NCBI GenBank assembly: GCA_020199775.1
Contig: JAIVJZ010000041.1
Span: forward strand, 186,001-250,000
DNA length: 64,000 nt
DNA from: Acidobacteriota bacterium
GTDB lineage: Bacteria; Acidobacteriota; Blastocatellia; Pyrinomonadales; Pyrinomonadaceae
Direction: 5' to 3'
The notes under the pieces are model-generated. The model worked only from the letters and a program-made list of their open reading frames with translations, had not been told where the DNA came from and ran no database searches. The translations under genes were made by a program, and so were the position numbers. The number at the start of each line of letters is the position of its first letter. Position 1 is the stretch's first letter. Shown here piece after piece: positions 9,895-19,656 of the stretch.

Positions 9895-10173
9895 ATGCAG
9901 ATGCGTACCCGCCTTGAGGCGCTGATAGACGAAATGTTGGACGGCCAGATCATGCTCGACGAAGCCGTCGCCGAGTTCGAAAAACTCTACATCCAGAAAG
10001 CGCTCGCACGGCATAAAGAACACCTCTCGCGTACCGCCGCTACGCTCGGCATCCACCGCAACACACTCTCCAAACGCGTCGCCAACTATCGCACGCAGGA
10101 ACGCTCTCTCTCCGCCGCCCGCACCAAAGCGCGCTCCGGTTCCGGCAAACCCGACGCGCGCCGTTCGCGCTGA
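9895..10173 (+). CDS. Small Fis-type (HTH_8) DNA-binding protein
   Basis: 92 residues. The central segment YIQKALARHKEHLSRTAATLGIHRNTLSKRV is the Fis/NtrC C-terminal helix-turn-helix: an N-terminal helical pair followed by the AATLGIHRNTLSKR recognition unit. A basic tail follows. There is no receiver or AAA domain, so it is a stand-alone nucleoid- or promoter-binding protein. A GGAG site sits just upstream of the ATG. It lies between cvpA and the chaperonin promoter. Confidence 0.82.
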   Translation: MQMRTRLEALIDEMLDGQIMLDEAVAEFEKLYIQKALARHKEHLSRTAATLGIHRNTLSKRVANYRTQERSLSAARTKARSGSGKPDARRSR

Positions 10174-10264
10174 CCAATCCTCTCAAAACTGCCCCCAAAA
10201 GCCCGGAACATCGAGCATCTCACGCAAATATGAGTGTCTTATACTCAGATTTTGCCATCACATG

Positions 10265-10294
10265 TTGACAATTTCAGGTGACTTGCCATATTCT
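10265..10294 (+). promoter_or_regulatory. Sigma-70-type promoter of groES-groEL
   Basis: TTGACA at 10265-10270 is followed after 18 bp by TATTCT at 10289-10294 (or CATATT with a 16-bp gap). It abuts the CIRCE operator, which therefore covers the transcription start. Confidence 0.75.
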
Positions 10295-10320
10295 TAGCAC
10301 TCACTTTCGGAGAGTGCCAG
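10294..10320 (+). promoter_or_regulatory. CIRCE operator (HrcA-binding)
   Basis: TTAGCACTC, 9 bp, then GAGTGCCAG. The first arm matches the CIRCE consensus exactly and the second differs at two terminal bases. Its place between promoter and groES predicts HrcA repression of the chaperonin operon; hrcA itself is not in the window. About 145 bp of leader separates it from groES. Confidence 0.9.
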
Positions 10321-10465
10321 AAAATGACCTTGAGAATCGTTCCAAGAGAGGTTGTCAGGCAGCTTCGGGCGCACTCCCGCGAAGGCGATAAAAAGTTCTA
10401 CCTGATTGATTTTGCAATCAAAACACCCTGAAATTTTCGGTGAAATCTGAAAGGAGTAATTTTCT

Positions 10466-10801
10466 ATGGCGACAAACATCAGACCCCTCCAAGACCGTGT
10501 GATCTTGAAACGGATTGAAGAAGGCGAGCAAATGCGGGGCGGGATCATCATCCCGGACAGCGCGAAAGAGAAACCGCAGGAAGGCGAAGTGATCGCCGTC
10601 GGCGAAGGCAAGTACAAGGACGACGGCACGCGTCAGACTCTGGACGTGCAGGTTGGCGACCGCGTGCTGTTCGGCAAGTACAGCGGCTCGGAGATCAAGA
10701 TCGACGGCGAAGAGTTCTTGATCATGCGCGAGGACGACATTCTCGGCATCATCGCGCGCGCGGGCGCACAGGCCGGCGGCGGCAAGAAAAGCGGCAAGTA
10801 G
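10466..10801 (+). CDS. groES: Co-chaperonin GroES
   Basis: 111 residues, slightly longer than the usual 95-100 because of a Gly/Lys-rich tail (AGGGKKSGK). It shows [15 protein letters not shown], the mobile loop [18 protein letters not shown] and the roof and C-terminal strands ([26 protein letters not shown]). A strong AAAGGAG site precedes the ATG. It forms the heptameric lid of the GroEL folding chamber. groEL follows after 79 bp in the same operon. Confidence 0.98.
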   Translation: MATNIRPLQDRVILKRIEEGEQMRGGIIIPDSAKEKPQEGEVIAVGEGKYKDDGTRQTLDVQVGDRVLFGKYSGSEIKIDGEEFLIMREDDILGIIARAGAQAGGGKKSGK

Positions 10802-10874
10802 TTCCCTCCCGGAAGGAGAACGCGGCCGCTCTTTTTTGTTAATTTGAGGATTAAGAATAAATTTGAGGAGATAA

Positions 10875-12536
<1,662 letters not shown>

Positions 12537-12561
12537 TCCCAAGCCCGTTCCAACCGGACAA

Positions 12562-12603
12562 CGAAAGCGGCTTCGTTCGATATTAACGAGGCCGCTTTCG
12601 TTT
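12562..12603 (+). terminator. Rho-independent terminator of groES-groEL
   Basis: A 16-bp stem (CGAAAGCGGC-TTCGTT paired with AACGAG-GCCGCTTTCG, one G-T pair) with a 7-nt loop, followed by TTT. The U-run is short, but the stem is strong and nothing else occupies the site. Confidence 0.75.
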
Positions 12604-12627
12604 GCGGCGGAGAGACGACGCACCGCG

Positions 12628-12969
12628 CTATTCCCACTCCGCACATCGCAAATGCACGACATACGCGCCGAGTTCGTTGTGCCCCCGCCGCGTGTCAGTG
12701 AAAGCGTGCATCAGTGCGGCATGTCCCGCCAGAAACCGCTCATCTAAAATATGCTTATCGTCGGACGGCGTGAAGGGCGTCAGTCCGCAGATTAGTTGGA
12801 TCAAGGCGTCGAGGCTCTCACTGTCCTCGCGTCGTGTGATGAGGTCAACCAACTCGCAAGCTCTTTCTTGCGTGATCGTCAAGGTTGACCAATGCCTGAT
12901 GGGTTCATCGAAACTCGGCTCTTGTCTTTGGCGGGCGGGAGGCGTGCGCGTGCTATCATCTTTTCGCAT
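12628..12969 (-). CDS. Hypothetical protein (113 aa)
   Basis: A soluble, mostly helical protein with no family I recognise. An AAAGGAAG ribosome site stands 8 bp before the ATG, which supports a real gene. It is convergent with groEL and divergent from the HTH gene at 13158. The Arg/Asp-rich start is probably disordered. Confidence 0.55.
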   Translation of the reverse strand: MRKDDSTRTPPARQRQEPSFDEPIRHWSTLTITQERACELVDLITRREDSESLDALIQLICGLTPFTPSDDKHILDERFLAGHAALMHAFTDTRRGHNELGAYVVHLRCAEWE

Positions 12970-13082
12970 CAGTAGCTTCCTTTCAGAGTGTTACTGGTGT
13001 AGAGGGCTTACCGAGATTCGCCGTCTTGGTAAGTCCTCGCCTATTTAAGTGTTCTCTCTTCTGGCAACTTGCGACAGAAAGA

Positions 13083-13147
13083 CTACCGCAAGGGAAGGAT
13101 TTCGTCAACGGAAAACTTCCCTTGCGGTAGGAATATTTCTTACGGTA
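13083..13147 (+). promoter_or_regulatory. Inverted-repeat operator region upstream of the HTH gene
   Basis: A perfect 15-bp inverted repeat (CTACCGCAAGGGAAG at 13083-13097 and its complement at 13116-13130) is separated by 18 bp. A third partial copy, CTTACGGTA, lies at 13139-13147, 18 bp after the matching CTTGCGGTA. The cluster ends 10 bp before the ATG at 13158, so it probably binds that protein (autoregulation). Confidence 0.6.
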
Positions 13148-13157
13148 TAAGAAGTTT

Positions 13158-13394
13158 ATGGTCAATGATCAAATGCTGACTACAAGCGAAGTTGCAGCAC
13201 GACTAAATGTTAGCCTTCGGCGTGTCCGTCAGTTAATAGAAGAAGGACGATTACCTTCACAGCAATTCGGGCGCGATCATCTAATAAAAGAAAGTGACCT
13301 TATCCTAGTCGAGAATCGTAAAGTAGGCAGGCCGCCAAAGGCTAAAGCTGAGACTGATTCAAAGGCGGGTAAGAAGAAAAGTGAGAAGAAATAG
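13158..13394 (+). CDS. Excisionase/MerR-type helix-turn-helix protein
   Basis: 78 residues. MLTTSEVAARLNVSLRRVRQLIEEGRLPSQQFGRDHLIKESDL is a classic HTH_17 winged-helix unit as in excisionases and antitoxins, followed by a Lys-rich tail with a GRPPKAK AT-hook-like motif. Base composition is lower in GC than the host genes around it, so horizontal acquisition is likely. It begins the small accessory patch that includes the DUF4160/DUF2442 pair. Confidence 0.8.
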   Translation: MVNDQMLTTSEVAARLNVSLRRVRQLIEEGRLPSQQFGRDHLIKESDLILVENRKVGRPPKAKAETDSKAGKKKSEKK

Positions 13395-13444
13395 CGTGTT
13401 CTAGTACTAGCACTATGTGTTAGATGCTCCTACAATGTTTACTC

Positions 13445-13687
13445 ATGCCGACAGTTTTACGAGCGGGGCCATACCGCATCTATTTTTACAGCCATGAACC
13501 GAACGAACCGCCTCACGTACATATAGACCGTGAAAAACTGTCCGCTAAATTTTGGTTGAATCCGGCAAGGTTTGCGCGTAACTTCGGTTTTAGTTCTAAG
13601 GAACTAAGGCAAATAGAGCAGCTGATTAGAAAACACGATTCAGAGTTGTTGGAGGCATGGAATGAGTACTTTAGCGTTGGCGGCTGA
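13445..13687 (+). CDS. DUF4160 protein (toxin-antitoxin-like partner)
   Basis: 80 residues from the ATG at 13445, giving the family start MPTVLRAGPYRIYFYSHEPNEPPHVHID. A longer frame from 13424 is unlikely. DUF4160 and DUF2442 proteins are commonly adjacent and have been predicted as toxin-antitoxin-like modules; the biochemical role is not established. It overlaps the next gene by 26 bp, so expression is coupled. Confidence 0.85.
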   Translation: MPTVLRAGPYRIYFYSHEPNEPPHVHIDREKLSAKFWLNPARFARNFGFSSKELRQIEQLIRKHDSELLEAWNEYFSVGG

Positions 13688-13919
13688 TGAGCGTGTCGCA
13701 GATGTGGAAGTCACCGAAGATGAATTGAGAGTGCGCTTGATGGACGGGAGAACAATCTCCGTTCCGCTCGTGTGGTATCCCCGTCTATTGAATGCCTCCA
13801 GCGAGCAAAGAAACAACTGGCAAATTATCGGCGGTGGCTACGGCCTCCACTGGGCAGACGTAGATGAAGACTTGAGCACGGAAGGTTTGTTGCGTGGCGC
13901 TCCCGCGCCGCGCCGATAA
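13662..13919 (+). CDS. DUF2442 protein
   Basis: 85 residues; the segment VADVEVTEDELRVRLMDGRTISVPLVWYPRLL and NWQIIGGGYGLHWADVDEDLS are diagnostic of DUF2442. It partners the overlapping DUF4160 gene. The ribosome site lies inside the upstream frame. Confidence 0.88.
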   Translation: MSTLALAADERVADVEVTEDELRVRLMDGRTISVPLVWYPRLLNASSEQRNNWQIIGGGYGLHWADVDEDLSTEGLLRGAPAPRR

Positions 13920-13966
13920 GTTTGGTAATCATCGTCTCATCTACAAACGGTACATTCTTATAACGT

Positions 13967-14048
13967 CTACGGCTTCTTGCCTTCCACCCATGCGGGGGTG
14001 AAGTTCGAGTTGGCGAGCCAGTGGACGGGCGCGACCATCGAGTTGATG
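13967..14048 (-). pseudogene. Duplicated fragment of the 3' end of the M28 peptidase gene
   Basis: About 82 bp match 14817-14898, the 3' end of the peptidase gene, at roughly 90% identity in the same orientation. It encodes the end of LVNSNFTPAWVEGKRP-like sequence but has no upstream gene body. The two copies flank the coiled-coil gene at 14115-14789. Confidence 0.8.
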
Positions 14049-14114
14049 GCATGTGATGTGCGAAATATTATTCTATGCACAGATCAACAACGGGTAGAAT
14101 GAAAGGCCGAAAGA

Positions 14115-14789
14115 ATGAGCGCGGATAAATTAGAGGCGCGGGTCTCAGACCTTGAGCAGCATTTCAAAATGCTGGTGGAGATGGTAGGTCGCCATGATGT
14201 GAGGAACGTAGAACTCAGCCAGAGTTACCAGACCCTCGTCGCCCTTCTGCGACGACACGACGAGCGGTTGGACGAGCATGAGAAGAAGAATAGTGAACTC
14301 GCTCAAAGTTTTCAGACCGTAATTGAACTTCTAAGAAGGCACGACGAGCGGTTAGATGAGCATGAGAAGAAGAATGGTGAACTCGCTCAAAGTTACCAGA
14401 CCGTAGTTGAACTTCTAAGAAGGCACGACGAGCGGTTGGACGAAGTGCGTGAGGCACAGTCTGAAGCTGATGGGCGCATCGCTGCCTTAGCTGATGCTCA
14501 AATTCGTACCGAAGACGCCCTCACACGATTATCGGCGGAACAGTCCAATGCGGACGCACGCCTTGCCGCGTTGGTTGATGCACAGATCCGCTCCGAAGAG
14601 GCGATGGCGCAATTGTCCGCGACACAATCACACGCGGACGAGCGCATCGCTGCTCTAGCCGACGCTCAAATTCGCAGCGAAGCGGCAGCGGCGAAGGCGG
14701 ACGAGGCGATCACGCGAATGAGCGCGCGCGTGGATCGGCTGGCCGAGACTGTTGACCGCTACATAGAAGGCCGGAACGGCCAAGGTTAA
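14115..14789 (+). CDS. Coiled-coil protein built from 28-residue repeats
   Basis: 224 residues, almost all heptad coiled coil. Two repeat families are visible, each 28 residues (four heptads). Residues about 40-115 repeat RRHDERLDEHEKKN-ELAQS-QTV-ELL, almost identical at DNA level. Residues about 118-205 repeat IAALADAQIR-E-A-(A/T)-LSA-QS-ADAR. There is no signal peptide or catalytic motif. It sits in the accessory patch between two copies of the peptidase 3' end. Function unknown; such repeats can act as rulers or oligomerisation stalks. Confidence 0.7.
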   Translation: MSADKLEARVSDLEQHFKMLVEMVGRHDVRNVELSQSYQTLVALLRRHDERLDEHEKKNSELAQSFQTVIELLRRHDERLDEHEKKNGELAQSYQTVVELLRRHDERLDEVREAQSEADGRIAALADAQIRTEDALTRLSAEQSNADARLAALVDAQIRSEEAMAQLSATQSHADERIAALADAQIRSEAAAAKADEAITRMSARVDRLAETVDRYIEGRNGQG

Positions 14790-14815
14790 AAATTCCCGCC
14801 GGGTTTACGCTACGC

Positions 14816-16291
14816 TTACGGTCTCTTGCCTTCGACCCACGCGGGGGTGAAGTTTGAGTTGACGAGCCAGTGGACGGGCGCGACCATCGAGTTGATGGCG
14901 CGTGTCATGTGTGCGAAGTCTATGTGCGCGTTGTCGTCGTTGGGCTGGTGGTATTCGGGGTGGAGGCCGAAACTCGAAACCGTGTGCGCGACGACGCCGC
15001 GGCGGGCGAGCGCGTAGTTGTCGGAACGCTGGAAGAAGTTCTCTTGGGGGTGCGGGTCTTGGACGAGTCGCGCGCCCTGTCGCGCCAGTTCCGCGCCGAG
15101 GTTGGAACGCTCGTAGCCGGTGAGCCAGAGCGTGTCGGCCGCCACCTTCGGGTCGGGTCGCCCGATCATCTCAAACTCCAGGTTCGCCACCATCTGCGTG
15201 AGCGGGACGGGCGGGCGCGAGAGGAAATACTGCGCGCCGTAGCCGCCCTTCTCTTCGCTGCCGAAGAGGACGAAATAGACCGTGCGCTTCGGCCGCTCGC
15301 CCGCGAGAGCGCGCGCCAACTCCAACACGGCCACGACCCCCGAAGCGTCGTCGTCCGCGCCGTTATAAATCTGGTCGCCCGTCCGCCCCGTGCCGACGCC
15401 GATATGATCCATGTGCGCGCTGAGGATGACGACCTCGTTCGCGAGTTTCGCGTCTGCGCCCGGCAATACGCCGAGGACGTTCCAGGTGTAGCTCGTCTCG
15501 GCGGGCGCGAGCGTCCCCGCGAAAGTGATCTGCGTGCCGTCGGCGGCCGCTTGCAGTTCCTTGAAAGCGGCCGTGCTCAGGACGATCATGTTGACCGCGC
15601 CGCTCCCGGCTCCGGCCATTCGCGGCAACTCCGGCAGCCTCGCCCCCATCGCAGCCCAGTTCCGCCTGAGCACCGCGTTCTCTGCGACGACGACCGCCGC
15701 CGCACCTTGTTGCCCCATCGCCAACGCCTGCGAATATAACTGTCGCGCGTCGCCGCCCTCGCCCTGCGTCATCAGCACGAACGCACCCGGCGCGGGCTTC
15801 TCGCCCGCACGCAACTTCTGCAAAGTCCCCTTCAACTGCGCCGCCGTAATCCGCGTGACGAGCATCTCCCGCCCGTGAACCCAACGCTTTTCCCCGCCGC
15901 CCGCCTGTGTGAAACTGAGCGTGGGCGCATCGGCGAAAGCCTGACGCGTCAGCGTGACGGTTTGGATAAAACTCTTCTGCCCCGCCGCCGCGCCCGCGTC
16001 GCCCGCGGGCTCGACGCCGTACTGCCGTAACTGCGAAGCGATGTAGTGCCCCGCCAGCAACTCGAACTGCGTCCCGCTCCCGCGCCCCTGCATCGCGTCG
16101 CTCGCCAGAAACTCCATGTGCGCACGCACATTTCGCTCCGACACCTGCGCCGCCGTCTTTACACCGGCGGCAGAGACTCTCCCGCTCGCCTCCGCGCGCT
16201 GCTGCGCGAGCGACGAACTGCCCGCCGAAGTACCGAGACACAGCATAAACGCGAACAGCAGTCGCCTGTTTAATTCCGAAATTTTTATCAT
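14816..16291 (-). CDS. Secreted M28-family zinc aminopeptidase with PA-like insert
   Basis: 491 residues. A signal peptide is visible (LLFAFMLCLGTSAGSSSLAQQ). A protease-associated-type insert lies around residues 130-270, then the M28 catalytic core. The zinc ligands are in SAHMDHIG, NGADDDASG, GSEEKGGYGAQY, the EMIGRPD segment and HPEYHQPNDD near the C-terminus, so the site looks complete. It probably removes N-terminal residues from peptides in the periplasm or outside the cell. A GGAG ribosome site precedes the ATG. It is the last host gene before the prophage. Confidence 0.92.
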   Translation of the reverse strand: MIKISELNRRLLFAFMLCLGTSAGSSSLAQQRAEASGRVSAAGVKTAAQVSERNVRAHMEFLASDAMQGRGSGTQFELLAGHYIASQLRQYGVEPAGDAGAAAGQKSFIQTVTLTRQAFADAPTLSFTQAGGGEKRWVHGREMLVTRITAAQLKGTLQKLRAGEKPAPGAFVLMTQGEGGDARQLYSQALAMGQQGAAAVVVAENAVLRRNWAAMGARLPELPRMAGAGSGAVNMIVLSTAAFKELQAAADGTQITFAGTLAPAETSYTWNVLGVLPGADAKLANEVVILSAHMDHIGVGTGRTGDQIYNGADDDASGVVAVLELARALAGERPKRTVYFVLFGSEEKGGYGAQYFLSRPPVPLTQMVANLEFEMIGRPDPKVAADTLWLTGYERSNLGAELARQGARLVQDPHPQENFFQRSDNYALARRGVVAHTVSSFGLHPEYHQPNDDNAHIDFAHMTRAINSMVAPVHWLVNSNFTPAWVEGKRP

Positions 16292-16413
16292 GTGCTCCGC
16301 TCCTGAAATTCTTCCGGTGATGCTGTCCTTAACGGCTGATTAAAATTCAGACGACAAGCGTCTAACTGATACGTTGCGACGCCCACACTTGTTTTCGCAA
16401 GTGCGCGGAATAG

Positions 16414-16434
16414 GTGTCCGGTTTTTCCTCCACT
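16414..16434. promoter_or_regulatory. Relic arm-type recombinase site outside attL
   Basis: GTGTCCGGTTTTTCCTCCACT matches the phage arm-type repeats at 16628 and 55862 in 18-19 of 21 positions, yet lies on the host side of attL. It stands 114 bp before the core, against 113 bp for the copy next to attR. Confidence 0.55.
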
Positions 16435-16488
16435 TTTATGCAGGACATTCAGCGCTTTGAGCGCACGCAGCGCACAAAGAAACCGAAA

Positions 16489-16506
16489 GGGGCGTCGAAA
16501 CGCCCC
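16489..16506 (-). terminator. Hairpin terminator left of attL
   Basis: Read on the minus strand: a 7-bp GGGGCGT/ACGCCCC stem with a TTCG tetraloop and a following TTTCGGTTTCTTTG. It lies downstream of the orphan tRNA 3' half. It is either the original terminator of the host tRNA-Gly or that of an earlier integrated element. Confidence 0.6.
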
Positions 16507-16527
16507 GAGAATGCTTGAAGTTCAGTG

Positions 16528-16569
16528 TTGAAGCGGGCGACGAGACTCGAACTCGCAACCCTCAGCTTG
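16528..16569 (-). other. attL: orphan 3' half of tRNA-Gly
   Basis: 42 bp identical to 55975-56016. It contains the tRNA acceptor 3' strand, T arm and part of the anticodon arm, but the 5' half is missing, so no tRNA can be made from it. The matching copy is inside the intact tRNA-Gly at the right boundary. Confidence 0.93.
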
Positions 16570-16627
16570 ACTTGGAGTGTCGCTGCAAGTGCGGGAATGA
16601 GTGAATTTATATTACGGATGTTTTAGC

Positions 16628-16648
16628 GTGTCCGCTTTTTCGTCCACT
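16628..16648. promoter_or_regulatory. Phage arm-type integrase site, left end
   Basis: GTGTCCGCTTTTTCGTCCACT matches 20 of 21 bases of the copy at 55862-55882. Each copy is a pair of GTCC-CTTTTT-like words with a 12-bp period, the layout of tyrosine-integrase arm sites. It is 58 bp from the attL core. Confidence 0.6.
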
Positions 16649-16676
16649 AATATTCACTTTCCCAACTCTCGCGCCA

Positions 16677-19643
16677 TTACTTCGCCACCCAGACCGTTGC
16701 CTCGCAGACATAGAAACTCGTTCCTGTCCCGCCGTCTGTGCGCGTGTACATACTGCCCGCAGTGCAACTCCCTGTGGGCGCGCCTGCGCCCGAAGTCCAC
16801 ATCACCGCGCCGATCTTGAACGCGACGCCCGTCACCGAGCCGTCGATTGCGACGGATGCCGTCTCGTTGTCGGTCGGCGGCGTGTAGGCTGAGTAGGTTT
16901 CGCCTTCATCCTGAAACGACGTGCCCGTCACGCTCGTCACCTTGCGCGTGGTGAAGTCACGCAGGATGTCGTATGAAACCGCGCCGGGTACGGCGCTCCA
17001 AGTGAGGTTGTGCCATGCTCCGCCGCCGATATTCAACGTTGACCACCCGTTAGCAATCGTGAAGGGCGCACTAATCGTAGTCCGACGCCCTGAGACGTCA
17101 ACAGCGACGATCCAGTAGGTGCGCGGCGTGCCGTCGCCGCCGGCGCCGAAGTTCGCCGCGCCGCCGAGCCCGGACACGGCCGCGAGCCCCGTCACAGCGA
17201 CGCCGCCGCGCAGCTCCGTGGCGTAGCTCGTCGGCAGTACCGCCCCGCCAAAGATGCGTTTGCCGCTTTCGTAGCGTTCAAACTGGCTCGTCCCTGAAAT
17301 GGTAGAGATCACGCTCGACTCGACGCGCGTCGCGCCCGCGTTCGATTCAAGTGTGGTGAAGACTGAATCGCGCACGGTCAGGCTCGTGGTCGTCGAGTCC
17401 GCGAATACGCGCTGCGCGGAGACGAAGCCCTCGACGCCCTCGACCACCGCGCGCCCCACGTTGAAGAAGCGAACGATGACGCGCTCCACTGGATTGACGT
17501 TCAGTGTCTTGAACTTGGACTGGGAGACGCGAGCGTATTTATAACTCGCTATCGCCACCCCAAACCCTTCGTCGGTGGGATTCGTGTTGTTGTTCAAACC
17601 TTCGATCACGATCTGCCCGCTGTTGCCCGTCGAGCTGGCGACGATGGCGTAGGCCGCGCCCTCGTCCGCGTACATATTGATGATGCGAGCGATGCCCTCG
17701 TTCTCCTGCGCCGGAGTGCCGAGGTTGAGCCACGCATAACCCATCGTCCCCGTCTTGCTATAACTGACACCGTTCAGAGTCCCATGATCTAAGAACTGCG
17801 GCGTGTCCATGTTCAGCCCTTGAAAGGAGTCGACCACCATCGTGCTGACCCCGTTCGGGTGGTAGCCCGTGCAGCCCCAGAAGTTGACGTTGCGCTGCGT
17901 CAGGTACGCGCCCGTGACTTTCAGTGCGCCCGCGCCCCCCGCCTCCGCAGAAGCGAGGCCGAAGAAGTTGATCCTGTTCATAACGGTGACGGTGTTTGAG
18001 GCCAGGAGGAGGGGGATTTTTGCATCCGTCGAAACACCCGGCGTACCCCGAAGGTTGAAGCCTTCGAGTGACAGGCTTTGGGCGTTCGTCAATGTGATCC
18101 CCGTCGCCCCTGTGCCCGTTGCGATGTGGAAGATCGAGTTAGCCCCCCGGCCTACAATGCGAATCACGTTGCGCGTCAGGTTGAAACTTTTCGAGACGGG
18201 CGAAGTTAGTTTGTACTCGCCGTCGACGACGAGCGTGTGAATGGTGCCGGCCGCGAGTGCGTTCAAAGCATTCTGTATGCCGACGCTATCATTCAGACCG
18301 TCATCGGGAACGGCAAACTCGGAAAGCAATGACTCGCCTGTGATGCTCTTCGTGCCGGTGACGCGCCCGTCGGCCTTAAATCTGAGCGCCTCGGCACTGC
18401 CCGGCATGATGGAGATGTCGCCGTCCGCGCCTGAATTGTCCGAGTCTGCGCGCAGCGTGAGCGGGCCCGTGCTCGACGATCCTCCGACGCCCGCCGCAAC
18501 GACGCCGGTCAGCAGCGACCCATCGCCGCCGATCTTGCCCGTCACGTTGAGGTTGCCGTTGATATTCTGATTACCGTTGATGGTGCCGGTGATTGCCGGG
18601 TCCTGAATCGTCGGCGTCTTGATCGTCCCGTTGTTGATGGTCGGCGCGTTGAAAATCTTGCCTGTCATCTCGGTCGGCAGATCCGCATTCTTGAGGCCGG
18701 TGATGTTCGTCGCCTCGAACGTGCCGTTCACCGTCACCTTAGAACCGCTCTCGCTGATGATCGAGTCCGACAAATTTCCGCCGTCCCACTTCTGCACCCT
18801 GCCCGTCGTGCGCGAGACAGAGAGGAGCTGCGCGAGCGTGGCGTTCGCGACGGCCGTCGTCAGAGCCGCCACCGCCGCCGTCGAGGCGAACGTGTAGCGC
18901 GCGGCGAGGTTGGTGTCCATCACTTTGTAGGCGGCGAGCGTGACGGTCGAAGTCGAGAGCGGGATGTCGTAGACGCCGAGCAGTTCTTTGTTCGTCGTCG
19001 AGGCATCTGACCACCACACCTGGTAGTAGGCGTTCGGCGAGAGGGAGCGCGACGGGAAGACCGAGATGTCGAACACGCCGCTCGAGAGCGAGGCCGAGAC
19101 GCTCGACCCGACCGGCGCCAGGCCGTCCGGCGTCGCCACCTGCTGCGTCAGGATGAAGGTCACCTTGCCCGAGCGCGGCACCCCGGCCGAGTCGACGACC
19201 GAGTCGATGATTCTGGTTTTCTGGTTCGAGACAGTGAGTGTGACCGTCGCCGCGGCCGTCGTGTCGCCGCCGCTCGTCACCGTGTAGGTGAAGGAGTCCG
19301 CGCCGGTGTAGCTCGCGACCGGCGTGTAGACGACGACGCCCGTGGCCGTGTTCAGGCCGGAGAGTGCGCCTTGCGACGGGCCGGCGGCGATGGCATAGGT
19401 CAGGGCCGTGCCGTCCGGGTCGGCGCCCTGCAGCGTGATTGCCGATTGACGGTTGGCCGGGACGATGGTCGAGAAGCTCGCGGCCGTGGGCGCTGCGAAC
19501 GCGACCGAGGCGGCGGCGATCTTCGCTGTCAGAGCTTCCAGTTGCGCCCTCGTCGGAGCGGACGTAGCGAAGGCCACGGGCGCGTGCGCGAATACCAGCA
19601 GCAGCGCAAGGGCGAGTGATAGGGATGTGCGAATCGTAGTCAT
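16677..19643 (-). CDS. Tailspike/fibre with signal-peptide-like N-terminus, Ig-like and beta-helix domains
   Basis: 988 residues. It opens with a signal-peptide-like sequence (MTTIRTSLSLALALLLVFAH then APVAFATSA). Residues about 50-140 are a cadherin/Ig-like fold (ADPDGTALTYAIAAGPSQGAL, YTGADSFTYTV). A carboxypeptidase-regulatory-like region and a short-repeat shaft follow. From about residue 430 a pectate-lyase-type right-handed beta-helix begins (FAVPDDGLNDSVGIQNALNA), as in depolymerase tailspikes. A small C-terminal tip has paired Cys residues. It is the last late gene, next to attL, where host-range genes usually lie. The export signal is unusual for a phage fibre. An AGAGGA site precedes the ATG. 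Confidence 0.8.
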   Translation of the reverse strand: MTTIRTSLSLALALLLVFAHAPVAFATSAPTRAQLEALTAKIAAASVAFAAPTAASFSTIVPANRQSAITLQGADPDGTALTYAIAAGPSQGALSGLNTATGVVVYTPVASYTGADSFTYTVTSGGDTTAAATVTLTVSNQKTRIIDSVVDSAGVPRSGKVTFILTQQVATPDGLAPVGSSVSASLSSGVFDISVFPSRSLSPNAYYQVWWSDASTTNKELLGVYDIPLSTSTVTLAAYKVMDTNLAARYTFASTAAVAALTTAVANATLAQLLSVSRTTGRVQKWDGGNLSDSIISESGSKVTVNGTFEATNITGLKNADLPTEMTGKIFNAPTINNGTIKTPTIQDPAITGTINGNQNINGNLNVTGKIGGDGSLLTGVVAAGVGGSSSTGPLTLRADSDNSGADGDISIMPGSAEALRFKADGRVTGTKSITGESLLSEFAVPDDGLNDSVGIQNALNALAAGTIHTLVVDGEYKLTSPVSKSFNLTRNVIRIVGRGANSIFHIATGTGATGITLTNAQSLSLEGFNLRGTPGVSTDAKIPLLLASNTVTVMNRINFFGLASAEAGGAGALKVTGAYLTQRNVNFWGCTGYHPNGVSTMVVDSFQGLNMDTPQFLDHGTLNGVSYSKTGTMGYAWLNLGTPAQENEGIARIINMYADEGAAYAIVASSTGNSGQIVIEGLNNNTNPTDEGFGVAIASYKYARVSQSKFKTLNVNPVERVIVRFFNVGRAVVEGVEGFVSAQRVFADSTTTSLTVRDSVFTTLESNAGATRVESSVISTISGTSQFERYESGKRIFGGAVLPTSYATELRGGVAVTGLAAVSGLGGAANFGAGGDGTPRTYWIVAVDVSGRRTTISAPFTIANGWSTLNIGGGAWHNLTWSAVPGAVSYDILRDFTTRKVTSVTGTSFQDEGETYSAYTPPTDNETASVAIDGSVTGVAFKIGAVMWTSGAGAPTGSCTAGSMYTRTDGGTGTSFYVCEATVWVAK

Positions 19644-19656
19644 TTGTGTTTCCTCT

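Noticed and set aside
16601..16676. Short gene between attL and the tailspike
   Set aside because: Only the arm-type repeat is present; the short frame has no ribosome site and runs into the tailspike end.
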